The notes: generated from the sequence alone by a model not told the origin. A stretch of DNA of 64,000 nucleotides from Mucilaginibacter_A sp050955045 (GCA_050955045.1 JBPBQV010000001.1:310001-374000); one strand, 5' to 3'. Positions 35,236 through 45,374 are shown, numbered from the stretch's first letter. Numbers and translations are program-made.

Positions 35236-38016
35236 TTATTTAGTTGAATACAACTGGTTAAACAGCAAACGGAATGTACTTTGCGCCTGACCTCGAAAAG
35301 TAATTTCCGGGCCAAAAGCATACATTTTGCCAGAACCAACCTGCGCTACAAAAGCAGCTGTGCCGTCTTTCAGGTATTTTTGTCCCCATGCCCAACCACT
35401 GTCCAAAGGTTTATCAGTTGCAAACCAGGCTAATCGTTTTACACCTTTTGAAGCAGCATCTGCATCTAATTTAAAAACCGGACTTCTGTCAAAATTCACA
35501 TCACTTTCTGCAAGCATTCCGTAATTTGCAGGTTCGGCAGTATCAAAACTGGCTTTCAGCAAACTACCAGGAATGTAATATTTTGTTCCAGGAAGCGGTC
35601 GTTCTTTTCCAGTTGGGCCAGTTTCTGTTAGATAATTATGCACCGGCAAACCCAAATGATAAGCCAGATTGGTGCTCGTGCCAATGGTTACAACTGTTCC
35701 GCCAGCTTCCATAAATTTTTTAAGCTGAGGGATGGATTTCTCCGCAGTAATTCTGCCAAGCCACGGGCGGAATTCCGCAGCGATAGAATCCGCTTTCGGC
35801 TGCCGATTCGGACCGCCTTCGCCAGCCGGAGCTTCCGCCCTTCCCATTGCAGGAATGGCGCCGGTAACAAAAATCAGCACATCATATTTTTGGTTGAGGT
35901 TGCCGCCGTCAATTTCCTGCGGATAAATCTGTGTATAATTATAATGATATTGCTCCATCAGCCAGCGTACCCAGCCGGAAGGAATTATGCCGCCATAATT
36001 ATTGAAAATACCAATCCGCATAGCTGAAATTTTAACTGCATCAGCAGGTTTATCGGCAATTCCGGAAACTTTCAAACCCAATGATGCTTCTTTTACCAGT
36101 ACATTTTGGGCGTTTGCAGATGCTGGAATAAAGAATGTTCCGGCTCCGTTTGCCGTGCCTGATACTCCTTTTGGCAACCTAAAAACTTCAACACCAGCTT
36201 TCAGCAAATCATTAACGGCAATAAAAGCATTGTTAACAGACGGACTTAACAAATAACCAGCTTTGGCTGTAGTTGCTACGTTTTGTTTTGGGGGAGATTG
36301 CAACACGCCATAACCTACTTTTTGGAAAGGCCCGTTAAAAGCATCCATCACACGGTCAAACTTTACGCCCATCTGGAAAGCTAAAGTCCAGCCGGCTGCA
36401 TCATATGGACGGATTGGCGGCCCACCTTCGTATTGAAAATCGTTTGGATGATCTTGTGGTTCAAACATATCCATTACGTGCGGCCGAAATGCCTGATCAT
36501 TTTTAACGATGTAAGAACCAGTCGGATAATTTTTCCCGGCAACGGTAAAATCAGCAGTTGCTTTTTGAACCTGAATACCTGAATAAAGCAACGCATTAAC
36601 AAATTTTACAGCCGTTGGAAAATCGGTTTGATCAGCCGGAATAATGTAACCACGCGCATCGCGGTTAACCGGATTTTTCAATATCTGCGTGTAATATTTA
36701 TTCGGGATCGTATCTTCTCTGCCAAAAGAAAACTCTCCGGAAGCGTTGCGGCTGCTGTCTTTTTTTGCTGCTTTTTTATCTTTGGTATAAGCGGTTTTAA
36801 TGGAATCGATGTATTTTGGATAAAATGTCCAGTGATCTTCATTTCCGCGATTGATAGCGTTTTTCCCCATCTTATAAATATTGTACAACAATTCTGTACG
36901 GTAACGGGCGGCATAATCAAGCACTGCGTAATTCAGGGAAACCGAATAATCAATGGACTGGCGGAAATGCCATTGCTGCGGCACTACTGGATTTGGCGTG
37001 GCACCATTCGGAATCAAACGATCAGGAACCAAAGCAACGGTTTCGGGCGTTGGGTTACCGATAATTTCCGTTAGCAAACCAACCATGTTATGGAAATACG
37101 GCGTGGTACGCAAACCACCATTCCACCAAGTAGAAAACTGTGAACCAGCACGTTGCGTATAACCAGGCTTACCTTCTACGTTTAAACGGTTGTTCATTGC
37201 TGCACCAACGGCATCAATACTGGTTACAATCAGCGGATCAAAAACATAATTAAACGGATCTCGGTACGGCGGACCAGCCAGAACTGAACCAGCAGGGCCG
37301 CGCTGGTGGTGGTTATACATAATCTGCGGAATCCATTCTACAAAAAGCTGCTTGCTGATGTTCTGGCTTTCCTTCATGTTCATCATGTAAAAATCGCGGT
37401 TGTTATCATGGCCCACATATTTCTGCCATAAACGAGGCACGTCCATTTTTCTTTTCTTCGGATCAGCTTCGCGCATGTACCAGTTGGAAACCAGTTCCTG
37501 TCCGTCGGGATTAACGTGAGCCAACAGGATCACGTCGTTCTTCAAAATATTCATCGTTTCCTCATCGGTTCGGGTTACCAGCTGATACATGGTTTCGATC
37601 AACTGATGCGCGCCTACAACTTCCGTAGCGTGCAAACCGCCATCAATCCAGATTACGGATTTCCCTTCCGCAGAAAGAGCTTTTGCCTGCACATCATTTA
37701 AACCATCTGCATGTGCCAGTTTTTGAGAAATATCTTTATAACGAGCCAGTTTTTTGATATTTTCTGGAGAAGAAACGATCAGCATATATTGATGCCGACC
37801 TTCTTCCGTCAAACCAATATCAACTAATTTGGTACGATCAGAAGCCGCGAGTTTTTTATAATAAGCAGATGCCTGTGTATAATTGGTGAGCTTATAATCA
37901 TCGCCGATGTTAAACCCGAAAAACTCTTTGGGCGAAGGAATTTTTTGTGCTTGTGTTACAGATGCACAAAAAAGCATCGGTAAAAGAAGCATCCGGTAAA
38001 ATTTATTGGTCATCAT
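35236..38016 (-). CDS. M14-family zinc carboxypeptidase, exported (paralogue 2)
   Basis: 926 aa, the same length as the paralogue at 30881 and closely similar throughout. The HATE zinc motif, NNRDF, NHHQRGP and LLTEIIGNP blocks are all kept. The main differences are insertions and losses in the middle (a Lys-rich KKDKKAAKKDSS loop; a Gly/Pro-rich APAGEGGPNRQPK loop). The signal peptide (MLLLPMLFCASVTQA) is partly encoded by a repeat element, so this start region differs from paralogue 1. Interleaving with M20 genes suggests duplication of an M20-M14 pair. Confidence 0.88.
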   Translation of the reverse strand: MMTNKFYRMLLLPMLFCASVTQAQKIPSPKEFFGFNIGDDYKLTNYTQASAYYKKLAASDRTKLVDIGLTEEGRHQYMLIVSSPENIKKLARYKDISQKLAHADGLNDVQAKALSAEGKSVIWIDGGLHATEVVGAHQLIETMYQLVTRTDEETMNILKNDVILLAHVNPDGQELVSNWYMREADPKKRKMDVPRLWQKYVGHDNNRDFYMMNMKESQNISKQLFVEWIPQIMYNHHQRGPAGSVLAGPPYRDPFNYVFDPLIVTSIDAVGAAMNNRLNVEGKPGYTQRAGSQFSTWWNGGLRTTPYFHNMVGLLTEIIGNPTPETVALVPDRLIPNGATPNPVVPQQWHFRQSIDYSVSLNYAVLDYAARYRTELLYNIYKMGKNAINRGNEDHWTFYPKYIDSIKTAYTKDKKAAKKDSSRNASGEFSFGREDTIPNKYYTQILKNPVNRDARGYIIPADQTDFPTAVKFVNALLYSGIQVQKATADFTVAGKNYPTGSYIVKNDQAFRPHVMDMFEPQDHPNDFQYEGGPPIRPYDAAGWTLAFQMGVKFDRVMDAFNGPFQKVGYGVLQSPPKQNVATTAKAGYLLSPSVNNAFIAVNDLLKAGVEVFRLPKGVSGTANGAGTFFIPASANAQNVLVKEASLGLKVSGIADKPADAVKISAMRIGIFNNYGGIIPSGWVRWLMEQYHYNYTQIYPQEIDGGNLNQKYDVLIFVTGAIPAMGRAEAPAGEGGPNRQPKADSIAAEFRPWLGRITAEKSIPQLKKFMEAGGTVVTIGTSTNLAYHLGLPVHNYLTETGPTGKERPLPGTKYYIPGSLLKASFDTAEPANYGMLAESDVNFDRSPVFKLDADAASKGVKRLAWFATDKPLDSGWAWGQKYLKDGTAAFVAQVGSGKMYAFGPEITFRGQAQSTFRLLFNQLYSTK
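37981..37992 (+). repeat. TAAAAGAAGYAT element, exact (CAT), within a signal peptide
   Basis: On the minus strand it encodes Met-Leu-Leu-Leu of the signal peptide of M14 paralogue 2. A second GGTAAAA begins immediately after. Confidence 0.8.
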
Positions 38017-38055
38017 TTTTGGTTTAGTAATACTTGGTTTCCTGTTTTTAACTGA

Positions 38056-39393
38056 TTATTTGGCGATACCTGCTTCCGAAAGCAATACTAATAAAGCACG
38101 TTGCGTAGCCTGATAACCTTTGTCATCCAGCCACCATTCGCCCAAAGCATGTGCGCCACCAGATTTGCCGCCGCTACCCAACGTAACTGCCGGAACACCT
38201 TTTGAAATCGGAATATTAGAATTGGTTGAACCTACGCCTAAAGTTGGCGTTGCTTGGATAAAACTGGTTGCTGCAATAGCGCGTTGTACCAAAGCTGTAT
38301 TCGGGTCTTCTACTCCTGACGGACGATCGCCAATCAGTTTTACATCAACCGTTAAATCCGGACCGCTACGTTTCATCTGGTTTTCTTCCTGCAAACCTTT
38401 TTGAACAGCATTTTGCAGCATTTTATCGATTGTTGCTACCCGTTCCGGACTTTCTGAGCGCATATCAACCTCCATCCAGGATTCGAAAGGAATAGCATTT
38501 ACAGAAGTTCCGCCACCAATCACACCCACATTGTAAGTTAAACGCGCACCTTTTTCACGGGTAAATTTATCGGCATCCAAAACCCAGTAATGGATGGCGC
38601 GCGCCAAAGCATTATGCGGATTGGCCAAGCCAAAAGCACCAGAAGAATGGCCGCCTAAACCTTTAAAAGTAATCCGGTAACGATGCGAACCTAAACCACG
38701 ATGCGTAATCCCGTTTACGCCGGTTCCGTCAATCGCAATGTAAGCATCAATTTTACCGGGACTATTGGCACTGAAAAGATTTTTCACACCGCGTAAATCG
38801 CCTTGTCCTTCTTCGCCAACGGCACCAATAAACAAAACATCGTCCTCAGTTTCGATCTTGTTTTTTTCTACCGCTTTTAAAACGGTAAGCACAACGGCGA
38901 GTGCACGCGTATCATCCGAAACGCCGGGCGCATATAAAGTATCGCCTTTGTGTTTGATTTTAACATCGGTTCCTTCGGGGAAAACGGTATCCAAATGCGC
39001 TTCCAGTGCAATTGTTTTTTTGCCTGATTTGCCTTTTCGTTTGGCAATTACGTTTCCAACGTTATCAATCCAAACCGAATCTGCACCGGCGGCTTTCATC
39101 ATTTCAGCATATTTTTTTGCCCGAACCATTTCTTTGTAAGGTGGCGCAGGAATTTCAGTCAGCAACATATGATCCTGCAAAGTTTGCGGCTGCAAATCAA
39201 CAATGGTTTGAAATGCTTTTTTTACGGCAGGTTTATTGGCAACAGCCGAAATTTCGCTGGTATATTGTTTGGTTGGAACTGCGGTTTTTTTAACTTCCGT
39301 ATCTTCTTCCTGTGCGTGCAATTGCTGTCCGAAACTTGCAGTTAGCGATAGCAGCAATGCTGTTTTTAGCAGTGTTTTTTTGTGATTAGTCAT
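38056..39393 (-). CDS. M20/M25/M40-family metallopeptidase, exported
   Basis: 445 aa from the ATG at 39393, which gives a signal peptide (KKTLLKTALLLSLTASFGQQLHAQ). ALEAHLDTVFPEGT near 134-147 has the His-x-Asp zinc pair, APGVSDDTRALA the bridging Asp, and GAVGEEGQGDLRG the Glu-Glu catalytic/zinc pair. Late GGTSVNAIP and THRGLGSHRYRITFKG fit the dimerisation domain. It resembles PepT-like di/tripeptidases and would finish the breakdown of peptides made by the M14 enzymes. It lies 39 bp upstream of M14 paralogue 2 in the same operon. Confidence 0.87.
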   Translation of the reverse strand: MTNHKKTLLKTALLLSLTASFGQQLHAQEEDTEVKKTAVPTKQYTSEISAVANKPAVKKAFQTIVDLQPQTLQDHMLLTEIPAPPYKEMVRAKKYAEMMKAAGADSVWIDNVGNVIAKRKGKSGKKTIALEAHLDTVFPEGTDVKIKHKGDTLYAPGVSDDTRALAVVLTVLKAVEKNKIETEDDVLFIGAVGEEGQGDLRGVKNLFSANSPGKIDAYIAIDGTGVNGITHRGLGSHRYRITFKGLGGHSSGAFGLANPHNALARAIHYWVLDADKFTREKGARLTYNVGVIGGGTSVNAIPFESWMEVDMRSESPERVATIDKMLQNAVQKGLQEENQMKRSGPDLTVDVKLIGDRPSGVEDPNTALVQRAIAATSFIQATPTLGVGSTNSNIPISKGVPAVTLGSGGKSGGAHALGEWWLDDKGYQATQRALLVLLSEAGIAK

Positions 39394-39427
39394 GGTAGAT
39401 TTATTTTTGATAAGAGATTTATGCTGG

Positions 39428-39439
39428 TAAAAACAGCAT
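39428..39439 (+). repeat. Sister element TAAAAACAGCAT
   Basis: Preceded by ATGCTGG, so ATGCTG and CAGCAT form a small palindrome around GTAAAA. It lies between the M20 start and the lipoprotein stop. Confidence 0.6.
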
Positions 39440-39454
39440 CGGATTATGGAAAAA

Positions 39455-40075
39455 TTACTGACTTTTAAACCTAACGCCTGTTCTGCAATCGCCTGGTTCT
39501 CCGCGAGATTCATCGCAGATATTGTTAAAGAAAGTTACAATTCTGCGTCCATCTGTTAAATTCAAAATAAACTTGAACAAAAAATAATCATTCACTGCTG
39601 CAGAACTTAAAGCGATACCATTTAAGGTGGCCAGTTGCGCAGCTGTAAAAGTGTAAGTTTTAGGGAAAGTGGTTGCGGTGTCGTATAATTTATCTGTTGT
39701 TCCTACAATGCTTGGAAGTGGAAACTGTGCAATATTTGGATATTGGTTTCCGGGATAAGAAATCACGATCGGATAAGCCGGAACGCTTGATTCTGCTTTA
39801 TTAAAGCTGTTGTAAACTTCAATGGATTTTACTTCTGCCTTACCAAATCCTTCCCAATTTAAAATAAACGAAAACTGCTCGTTAGCTAAATTAGCATCTT
39901 TCAAATTAAAAAAAGATACTTTACCGGTTTGGCGGGTTGGCAATGCTGTTTTTGTGGTATCAATTGTTACAATTGGTGCGGCAGTATAAGTGTACTCCTG
40001 CCATTCGTATTTTACTTTTTTACAGGCTGTTAATCCCAGTAAAATAAAAGCTATGGCCACTAGAAAATTTTTCAT
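39455..40075 (-). CDS. Putative surface/periplasmic lipoprotein of the SusCD locus
   Basis: 206 aa. The lipobox LLGLTAC at residues 12-18 predicts acylation at Cys18. The rest is beta-rich with no family I recognise; a late NICDESRGEPGDCR could hold a disulfide. Its place directly after susD is where surface-exposed substrate-binding lipoproteins (SusE/F-like) usually sit, so a substrate-binding accessory role is inferred only from position. Confidence 0.6.
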   Translation of the reverse strand: MKNFLVAIAFILLGLTACKKVKYEWQEYTYTAAPIVTIDTTKTALPTRQTGKVSFFNLKDANLANEQFSFILNWEGFGKAEVKSIEVYNSFNKAESSVPAYPIVISYPGNQYPNIAQFPLPSIVGTTDKLYDTATTFPKTYTFTAAQLATLNGIALSSAAVNDYFLFKFILNLTDGRRIVTFFNNICDESRGEPGDCRTGVRFKSQ

Positions 40076-40096
40076 GGTTGATGTTTTAGTTTGATG

Positions 40097-40108
40097 ATGC
40101 TTCTTTTA
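40097..40108 (-). repeat. TAAAAGAAGYAT element, exact (CAT)
   Basis: Lies in the 57-bp gap between susD and the lipoprotein gene, 22 bp before the latter's ATG and in its direction. Confidence 0.8.
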
Positions 40109-40132
40109 TGGCTATTTTTTTATCGGATAAAG

Positions 40133-41731
40133 TTATTTCTGCCAAAAAACAGGTGTAATTTGCTGAGCTATCTGTATAGCACTTCCGTTGGTACCAAAAA
40201 TGGTATTGGCCGATAATTCTGTTTGAGAATAATATAACCGAAGCGGAAAAACATTAAGCGGCGATATAAGCGTGCGCAAAACTGGCAAACCGGTACGGCG
40301 GTAATCATTGTAAACTTCCATTCCGTTGCCGTACAAAGCAATGTACTTCTGTGTCATTACCAGATTCAACTTTCCGGCAGCATTTGCAGCATCATACTGC
40401 GTAAGCAAGCGGTTTACAAAACCAGTTATGGTTGCTGCGGTTAAAGCAACGCCGCCGTTTGCAGCCGCGTAAGTGCTCACGCTGTTCAAGTTTGCGGTAA
40501 TGGCATCGCTCAAATACTGACGGGCATCATCACCGGTTCCTAAAGTTAAAGCAGCTTCTGCCCGGATAAACTTAACCATGGCGTTGGTAATTAAAGGCAT
40601 TACGCCAGCACCTGTTCCATCGGTTACGGCCACTACTTTTAATGCACCGGTAGCACCGGTATTGGTTAAGAAAAGGTTTGCTGCCGTGAGGCTGTTAATC
40701 GGTGCATTATCATACAAACCACCTGCCGGATAGATACCAAAGGTTGATCTTCTAGACTGATCTGCCGGTGCGGCGGTGCCATCGCCCGGATTGCGGCCAT
40801 AATAACCGTTGCTGTTGCTGCCATTGTTTAATCCTGCAGTTGCATTTTGCCGGAAGATGAAATAGCGCAGGCGCGGATCATCGCCGTTTAACAATAAATC
40901 TGTCCAGGATTGGCTGGTATAAAAAGTTTTGCCAGCCTGATAATCTGCGCGGTGCCATGGGTGGCGGTTGTTTGGATTTTGAGAAGAACCGAATTTAAAG
41001 GTAAAATCGAGCGCATTGGTGCTAATCAGCGGTGTGCTGCTGCTGATGATTGCTTTAATAGCTGTTGCGGAACGAGCCGGATCAACTCTACGAATTTGGT
41101 TATACAATTTTAGTTTGAGAGAGTTGCCCATACTAATCCACGAAGTTTTAGTACCTGCATAAAACACATCAGAAGTAGCAGGAACCAAAGCAGTTGCAGT
41201 TACTTTGTTTGCATCTGCAATTCCGGCATCTATTAAAACCAGTAGCTTTTCATAAATGGCAGCTCCGCTTTCTAAAGTCGGGCTTCCGTTTGCTTGTCCC
41301 TGCTCTGCTTCTGTGTAAGGAATATCACCCCACATATCTACCATCAAACTGTATAAATAAGCTTTTTCCAGCTCTGCAACCGCCACATATCCCCATTGCT
41401 GCTGGGTGGTTCCGGTAGTGATGATTGCTTCCAGATCATTTAAAGTCTGACTGTAAAAACCATCCCAGGAATTACTAAAATCTGTTCCCTGCTGCTGGAA
41501 ACGGCTTTGCCCGGTAGAAAATATAGTTTGCTGTACAAAAGTAGAAGTACCGCTGTTTAACTGATACATATTGCCCACCATTGATATTTGCGTAGCTGGC
41601 AATAACAACGAAAGCTGGGCAGTGGTTGGGTTATTAGGATCAGCGTTGATATCTACAAATTTTTTGCAGGAACTGTTAACTAATAAAATACCTGTTAAAA
41701 GAAGTATGTATTTTTTGTATTTGAATTTCAT
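40133..41731 (-). CDS. SusD/RagB-family outer-membrane lipoprotein
   Basis: 532 aa. The lipobox LVNSSC near 17-22 is followed by KKFVDINADPNNPTTAQLSLLLPATQ, the start typical of the SusD-like-2 group. TPR-like helices (VAVAELEKAYLYSLMVDMWGDIPYTEA) and the closing YSQTELSANT region fit the family. It would cap the SusC channel and bind substrate at the cell surface. Related RagB proteins bind peptides, which suits the peptidase genes downstream. The signal peptide is partly encoded by a repeat element. Confidence 0.92.
   Translation of the reverse strand: MKFKYKKYILLLTGILLVNSSCKKFVDINADPNNPTTAQLSLLLPATQISMVGNMYQLNSGTSTFVQQTIFSTGQSRFQQQGTDFSNSWDGFYSQTLNDLEAIITTGTTQQQWGYVAVAELEKAYLYSLMVDMWGDIPYTEAEQGQANGSPTLESGAAIYEKLLVLIDAGIADANKVTATALVPATSDVFYAGTKTSWISMGNSLKLKLYNQIRRVDPARSATAIKAIISSSTPLISTNALDFTFKFGSSQNPNNRHPWHRADYQAGKTFYTSQSWTDLLLNGDDPRLRYFIFRQNATAGLNNGSNSNGYYGRNPGDGTAAPADQSRRSTFGIYPAGGLYDNAPINSLTAANLFLTNTGATGALKVVAVTDGTGAGVMPLITNAMVKFIRAEAALTLGTGDDARQYLSDAITANLNSVSTYAAANGGVALTAATITGFVNRLLTQYDAANAAGKLNLVMTQKYIALYGNGMEVYNDYRRTGLPVLRTLISPLNVFPLRLYYSQTELSANTIFGTNGSAIQIAQQITPVFWQK
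41696..41707 (+). repeat. TAAAAGAAGYAT element, exact (TAT), within a signal peptide
   Basis: Preceded by ACCTGT. On the minus strand it encodes Ile-Leu-Leu-Leu in the hydrophobic core of the SusD signal peptide. Confidence 0.78.
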
Positions 41732-41762
41732 AACATTAACTGATTAAAAGAACTGTTCCTGA

Positions 41763-44700
41763 TTAAAAGCTGAACCTTAGATTTACACCGAAGCGTTTGG
41801 TTGTTGGAACGGCAAGGTTATCGTAACCTTGCGAGTTACCTACGCCTAATGAACTTACTTCCGGATCGAAATTGGTATATTTAGGAAAATTAGGTGCGTA
41901 ATAAAAAAGATTCCGTCCGCTTATAGAAATAGAAGCTGCACCAAACGGTGTTTTCTTCAGTAAGCTTTTTGGTACCTGATAAGCCAATGAAACTTCGCGA
42001 AGCCGGTAAACGGTAGCATCAAATATATTGCCTTCATCTACACCTCCGGGACCTAAACCATTATTAAAGAAATAATCTTCATAAGAAATAGCTACGTTGT
42101 TCGGAATAGTTTTACCGTTTGCATCCAGTAGTGGTTTTAAGGTACTTGCAACGCCTAATACACCCGGAGAAACAATTTGAAATTCTCTGTTTTCTGTATC
42201 TTTAGTTACTCCACGCGAAAGCATCTGGCCAACCGTGCTGGAATATAACTGGCCGCCTTTCTTCCAATCAAACAAAACACTTAAAGAAAAATTTTTGTAG
42301 GTGAAGGAATTGGTAATGCCCAAAATGAAATCCGGATTTGGATTACCAATTGCCTGTAAAGCTCCAGATACCAAAGGTTTACCCGTATTTGGATCAATCA
42401 GTATATCGCCTGCATCATCACGTGCATAAGCATTGCCGTAAATTAAACCGTAAGGCTGACCCAAAATATGCACGCTGCTTGTACCGTTGGCGCCGCCATA
42501 AACGAACTGTTTGTATCCGCCTAAATCATTTATTATGTTGCGGTTGCGGGTAAATACAGACGAAATATCCCAGTTAAAACCATTATTTGTGCGGATTGGT
42601 GACAAGGTTAAAGCAACTTCGATACCTGTGTTTGTTGCTTTCCCCAAGTTTAAAATCTGAGAAGTATAACCGGATGAAGGCGCAGCTGTTACTTCAAATA
42701 TTTGTGAAGTACTTTTTTTATTGTAATAAGTAAAATCGATACCAATGCGACTATCAAAGAACTGCAATTCTGAACCAACTTCCAGCTCGGTGATAAATTC
42801 TGGTTTTAAATTAGCATTGGTCAACAGGTTTGCTTGGGTAACCGAATTGTAAGTACCATTTGGCGAGGTAAACGGCGCACCAATAGAGCCAATGCCGGAA
42901 GTTGCACCAAGCGGCGAGTTTACCAGATAAAAGGCTGCTGTTTGGTAAGCTGTTGCTTCGTTACCTACACGTGTGTAACCACCTCGTATTTTACCAAAAT
43001 TCAAAATATTAGTTGGTAACTTTAAAGCTTTGGTGAAGATAAACGAACCATTTGCACCGCCATAAATATAACTTCTATTATCAGGAGGCAAGGTAGAAGA
43101 CACATCGTTACGGCCAACAATATTTAAAGAAGCGTAATTTTTATAATCAAAAGTTATATCGGTAAAAAAAGCATAAAATCTTTGTTCCAGAATGTTCCGA
43201 TTGTTTGGTAATTGGATTGGCGTAACTGAACTGGTATTGTTAATGCTGTTCAAATCTGCAACGATAATACCATCACCATAAAAAGCTGTCCGGTTGGTTA
43301 AACGTTGGTTAATGTTGTTGCCCACAATCCAGCGCAAATTCAAATCGCTGGTTAATGCTTTGTTTGCCGTTACTAAAAAGGTATTATCTAACTCCTGACG
43401 GTAAATATTATCTACCGTAATACTTCCGTTGGAATAAGAAGATGATCCTTTTCCGCGCACATTCAACCTTCTGTCAGTATAAGCATTAAAGCCAGCCGTA
43501 TTTTGAATATTTAACCAAGGCAGCGGATCAAAACCAAGTACAATGTTACCATAATAACGGTCAACCTTACTGGTAGAAACACTGTGTTTAACAGACCAGT
43601 ACGGGTTATCCAAGCCAGTATAATCATACACATTATTTCCTTCGGCAGTTTCGTAAGGATAATTTGTCAAATCGTAGCTGGTTGGCGTGTACATCAACGC
43701 AGCCATAATTGAACCTGTAGAACCGCCGATTGGCGGCGTTTTCTGATCAGTCATCACATAATTGATGGAACCACTGGCATAAAATTTATTTTCCAGTTTG
43801 ATGTTTCCGCCAATGTTGATGGAAGTACGGTTAATTTCATTATTAGGAACTACGCCTGTGTTATTTGTTCTGGAGAGACCTGCCGTAAAGTTTCCTTTTT
43901 CGCTTCCAGAAGAAATAGAAAGTGCGTTTTCATACACATTTCCAGTTTGAAAAAAGTTCTTCACATTTTCTTTTGCAAAAGATTGATAAGGAACTTGTAT
44001 TGGCGTTACGCCATCTGCCTGATAAAACTGAGGAAATACAGCAGAAGAAAATTGTCGGGTTAATTGCTGCGGAATAGTGGCACGCGTTGGAAACAAACTC
44101 TGCACGCCCACAAAAGGCTGCCCCCAGGAAGCATAAACGCCATGGCGATAATCGTTATTGGTTCCTTGTCCGTATTTGGTTTGATATTCTGGCAAACCGG
44201 ATACGTTCTCTACTGCATAAGAAGTGCTGTACGTAATTTCCGTTCCTTTTCGGCTTTGTTTTTTGCCGGATTTTGTGGTGATAATAACAGCACCATTTGC
44301 CGCTCTGGAACCATAAAGTGCAGCAGCTGCTGCACCTTTTAACACCGTCATGCTTTGAATATTATTCGGATCAATATCAAAAGCACGGTTGGTAACGCCT
44401 GCACCGCCCACACTGGTTGCACCTACATTACTAAAGCTGGAATTATCAAACGGAACACCATCCACCACAAATAGCGGCTGATTATTTCCGTTCAAAGAAG
44501 AATTACCACGAATGGTAATATTGGTACCACCACCGGCCACACCCCCAGACGATTGGATGTTTACACCGGCAACTTTCCCGGTTAATGCCCGCAACGGATC
44601 AGGTTCTGATTTTTGAGCCAGTTTTTCGGCAGTAACCGTAGTAACCGAATAACCCAGTGTAGATTTTTCCCGCTTAATACCTGCAGCAGTTACCACAACT

Positions 44701-45374
44701 TCATTCAGCGTTTTAGAGCTTTCTACCATTTGTATGTTGATAGTAGCTTGGCTGCCTACAACTACTTCCTGCGTTTCAAAACTGATGTAAGTAAAAACCA
44801 GTGTACTTGCACTTCCCGGAACGGTAATTCTGTATTTTCCGTCCATATCCGTAACTGTTCCTTTAGTGGTTCCTTTTACCATGATACTTACGCCGGGCAA
44901 AGCAGAACCGTCTGATTTGGAAGTGATTTTTCCGGTAATGGCACGCTCCTGCTCGGCAGCAAGTAAAGTGTAATCATTGGTAATCATATTACTGTTAGGC
45001 AAATCTTCATCTTTTTTCAAGATGATGTACCCGCTTTGGTCATTTACGGTATAGTTTACTTTCAGTTCTGTTAGTAATTTATTCAAAATAACACTTAACT
45101 TTTCCTGGTTTACCTGCATATTCACTTGATGATCTAAAGGAATCAGGCTCGAACTATAAACAAATTTCACCTCAGCTTTTGCCTTGATATTGGTTAATGC
45201 TTCTTTTAGCGTAACATTTTTAAGGTTGAGGGAAATTCTTTTATTCAAAACACTTTGGGCAAAATCCGGCCGGGCATAAGCGATTCCGGAAAGTATCATT
45301 ACCGCAAAAAACTGTAAAACTGATAAGCGCATGACCTTTATTAACAAGCGATTTTTTTCATTGCTTTTTTGCAT
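41763..45374 (-). CDS. SusC/RagA-family TonB-dependent receptor with STN domain
   Basis: 1203 aa. A signal region (about 15-35) is followed by an STN domain (about 45-120: ISLNLKNVTLKEALTNI, VKFVYSSSLIPLDHQVN), then a carboxypeptidase-D-like domain (ITGKITSKSDGSALPGVSIMVKGTTKGTVTD). The plug domain contains ITIRGNSSLNGNNQPLFVVDG and the SusC-specific VLKGAAAAALYGSRAANGAVIITTK. A 22-strand barrel follows to the terminal LRFSF. The STN domain marks it as a signal-transducing receptor, which fits the FecR and ECF sigma genes directly upstream. It should import a large ligand using TonB energy. Confidence 0.95.
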   Translation of the reverse strand: MQKSNEKNRLLIKVMRLSVLQFFAVMILSGIAYARPDFAQSVLNKRISLNLKNVTLKEALTNIKAKAEVKFVYSSSLIPLDHQVNMQVNQEKLSVILNKLLTELKVNYTVNDQSGYIILKKDEDLPNSNMITNDYTLLAAEQERAITGKITSKSDGSALPGVSIMVKGTTKGTVTDMDGKYRITVPGSASTLVFTYISFETQEVVVGSQATINIQMVESSKTLNEVVVTAAGIKREKSTLGYSVTTVTAEKLAQKSEPDPLRALTGKVAGVNIQSSGGVAGGGTNITIRGNSSLNGNNQPLFVVDGVPFDNSSFSNVGATSVGGAGVTNRAFDIDPNNIQSMTVLKGAAAAALYGSRAANGAVIITTKSGKKQSRKGTEITYSTSYAVENVSGLPEYQTKYGQGTNNDYRHGVYASWGQPFVGVQSLFPTRATIPQQLTRQFSSAVFPQFYQADGVTPIQVPYQSFAKENVKNFFQTGNVYENALSISSGSEKGNFTAGLSRTNNTGVVPNNEINRTSINIGGNIKLENKFYASGSINYVMTDQKTPPIGGSTGSIMAALMYTPTSYDLTNYPYETAEGNNVYDYTGLDNPYWSVKHSVSTSKVDRYYGNIVLGFDPLPWLNIQNTAGFNAYTDRRLNVRGKGSSSYSNGSITVDNIYRQELDNTFLVTANKALTSDLNLRWIVGNNINQRLTNRTAFYGDGIIVADLNSINNTSSVTPIQLPNNRNILEQRFYAFFTDITFDYKNYASLNIVGRNDVSSTLPPDNRSYIYGGANGSFIFTKALKLPTNILNFGKIRGGYTRVGNEATAYQTAAFYLVNSPLGATSGIGSIGAPFTSPNGTYNSVTQANLLTNANLKPEFITELEVGSELQFFDSRIGIDFTYYNKKSTSQIFEVTAAPSSGYTSQILNLGKATNTGIEVALTLSPIRTNNGFNWDISSVFTRNRNIINDLGGYKQFVYGGANGTSSVHILGQPYGLIYGNAYARDDAGDILIDPNTGKPLVSGALQAIGNPNPDFILGITNSFTYKNFSLSVLFDWKKGGQLYSSTVGQMLSRGVTKDTENREFQIVSPGVLGVASTLKPLLDANGKTIPNNVAISYEDYFFNNGLGPGGVDEGNIFDATVYRLREVSLAYQVPKSLLKKTPFGAASISISGRNLFYYAPNFPKYTNFDPEVSSLGVGNSQGYDNLAVPTTKRFGVNLRFSF

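Noticed and set aside
41763..45374. The long SusC frame checked for frameshift or truncation
   Set aside because: All domains from signal peptide to the terminal aromatic residue are present in one frame; it is intact.
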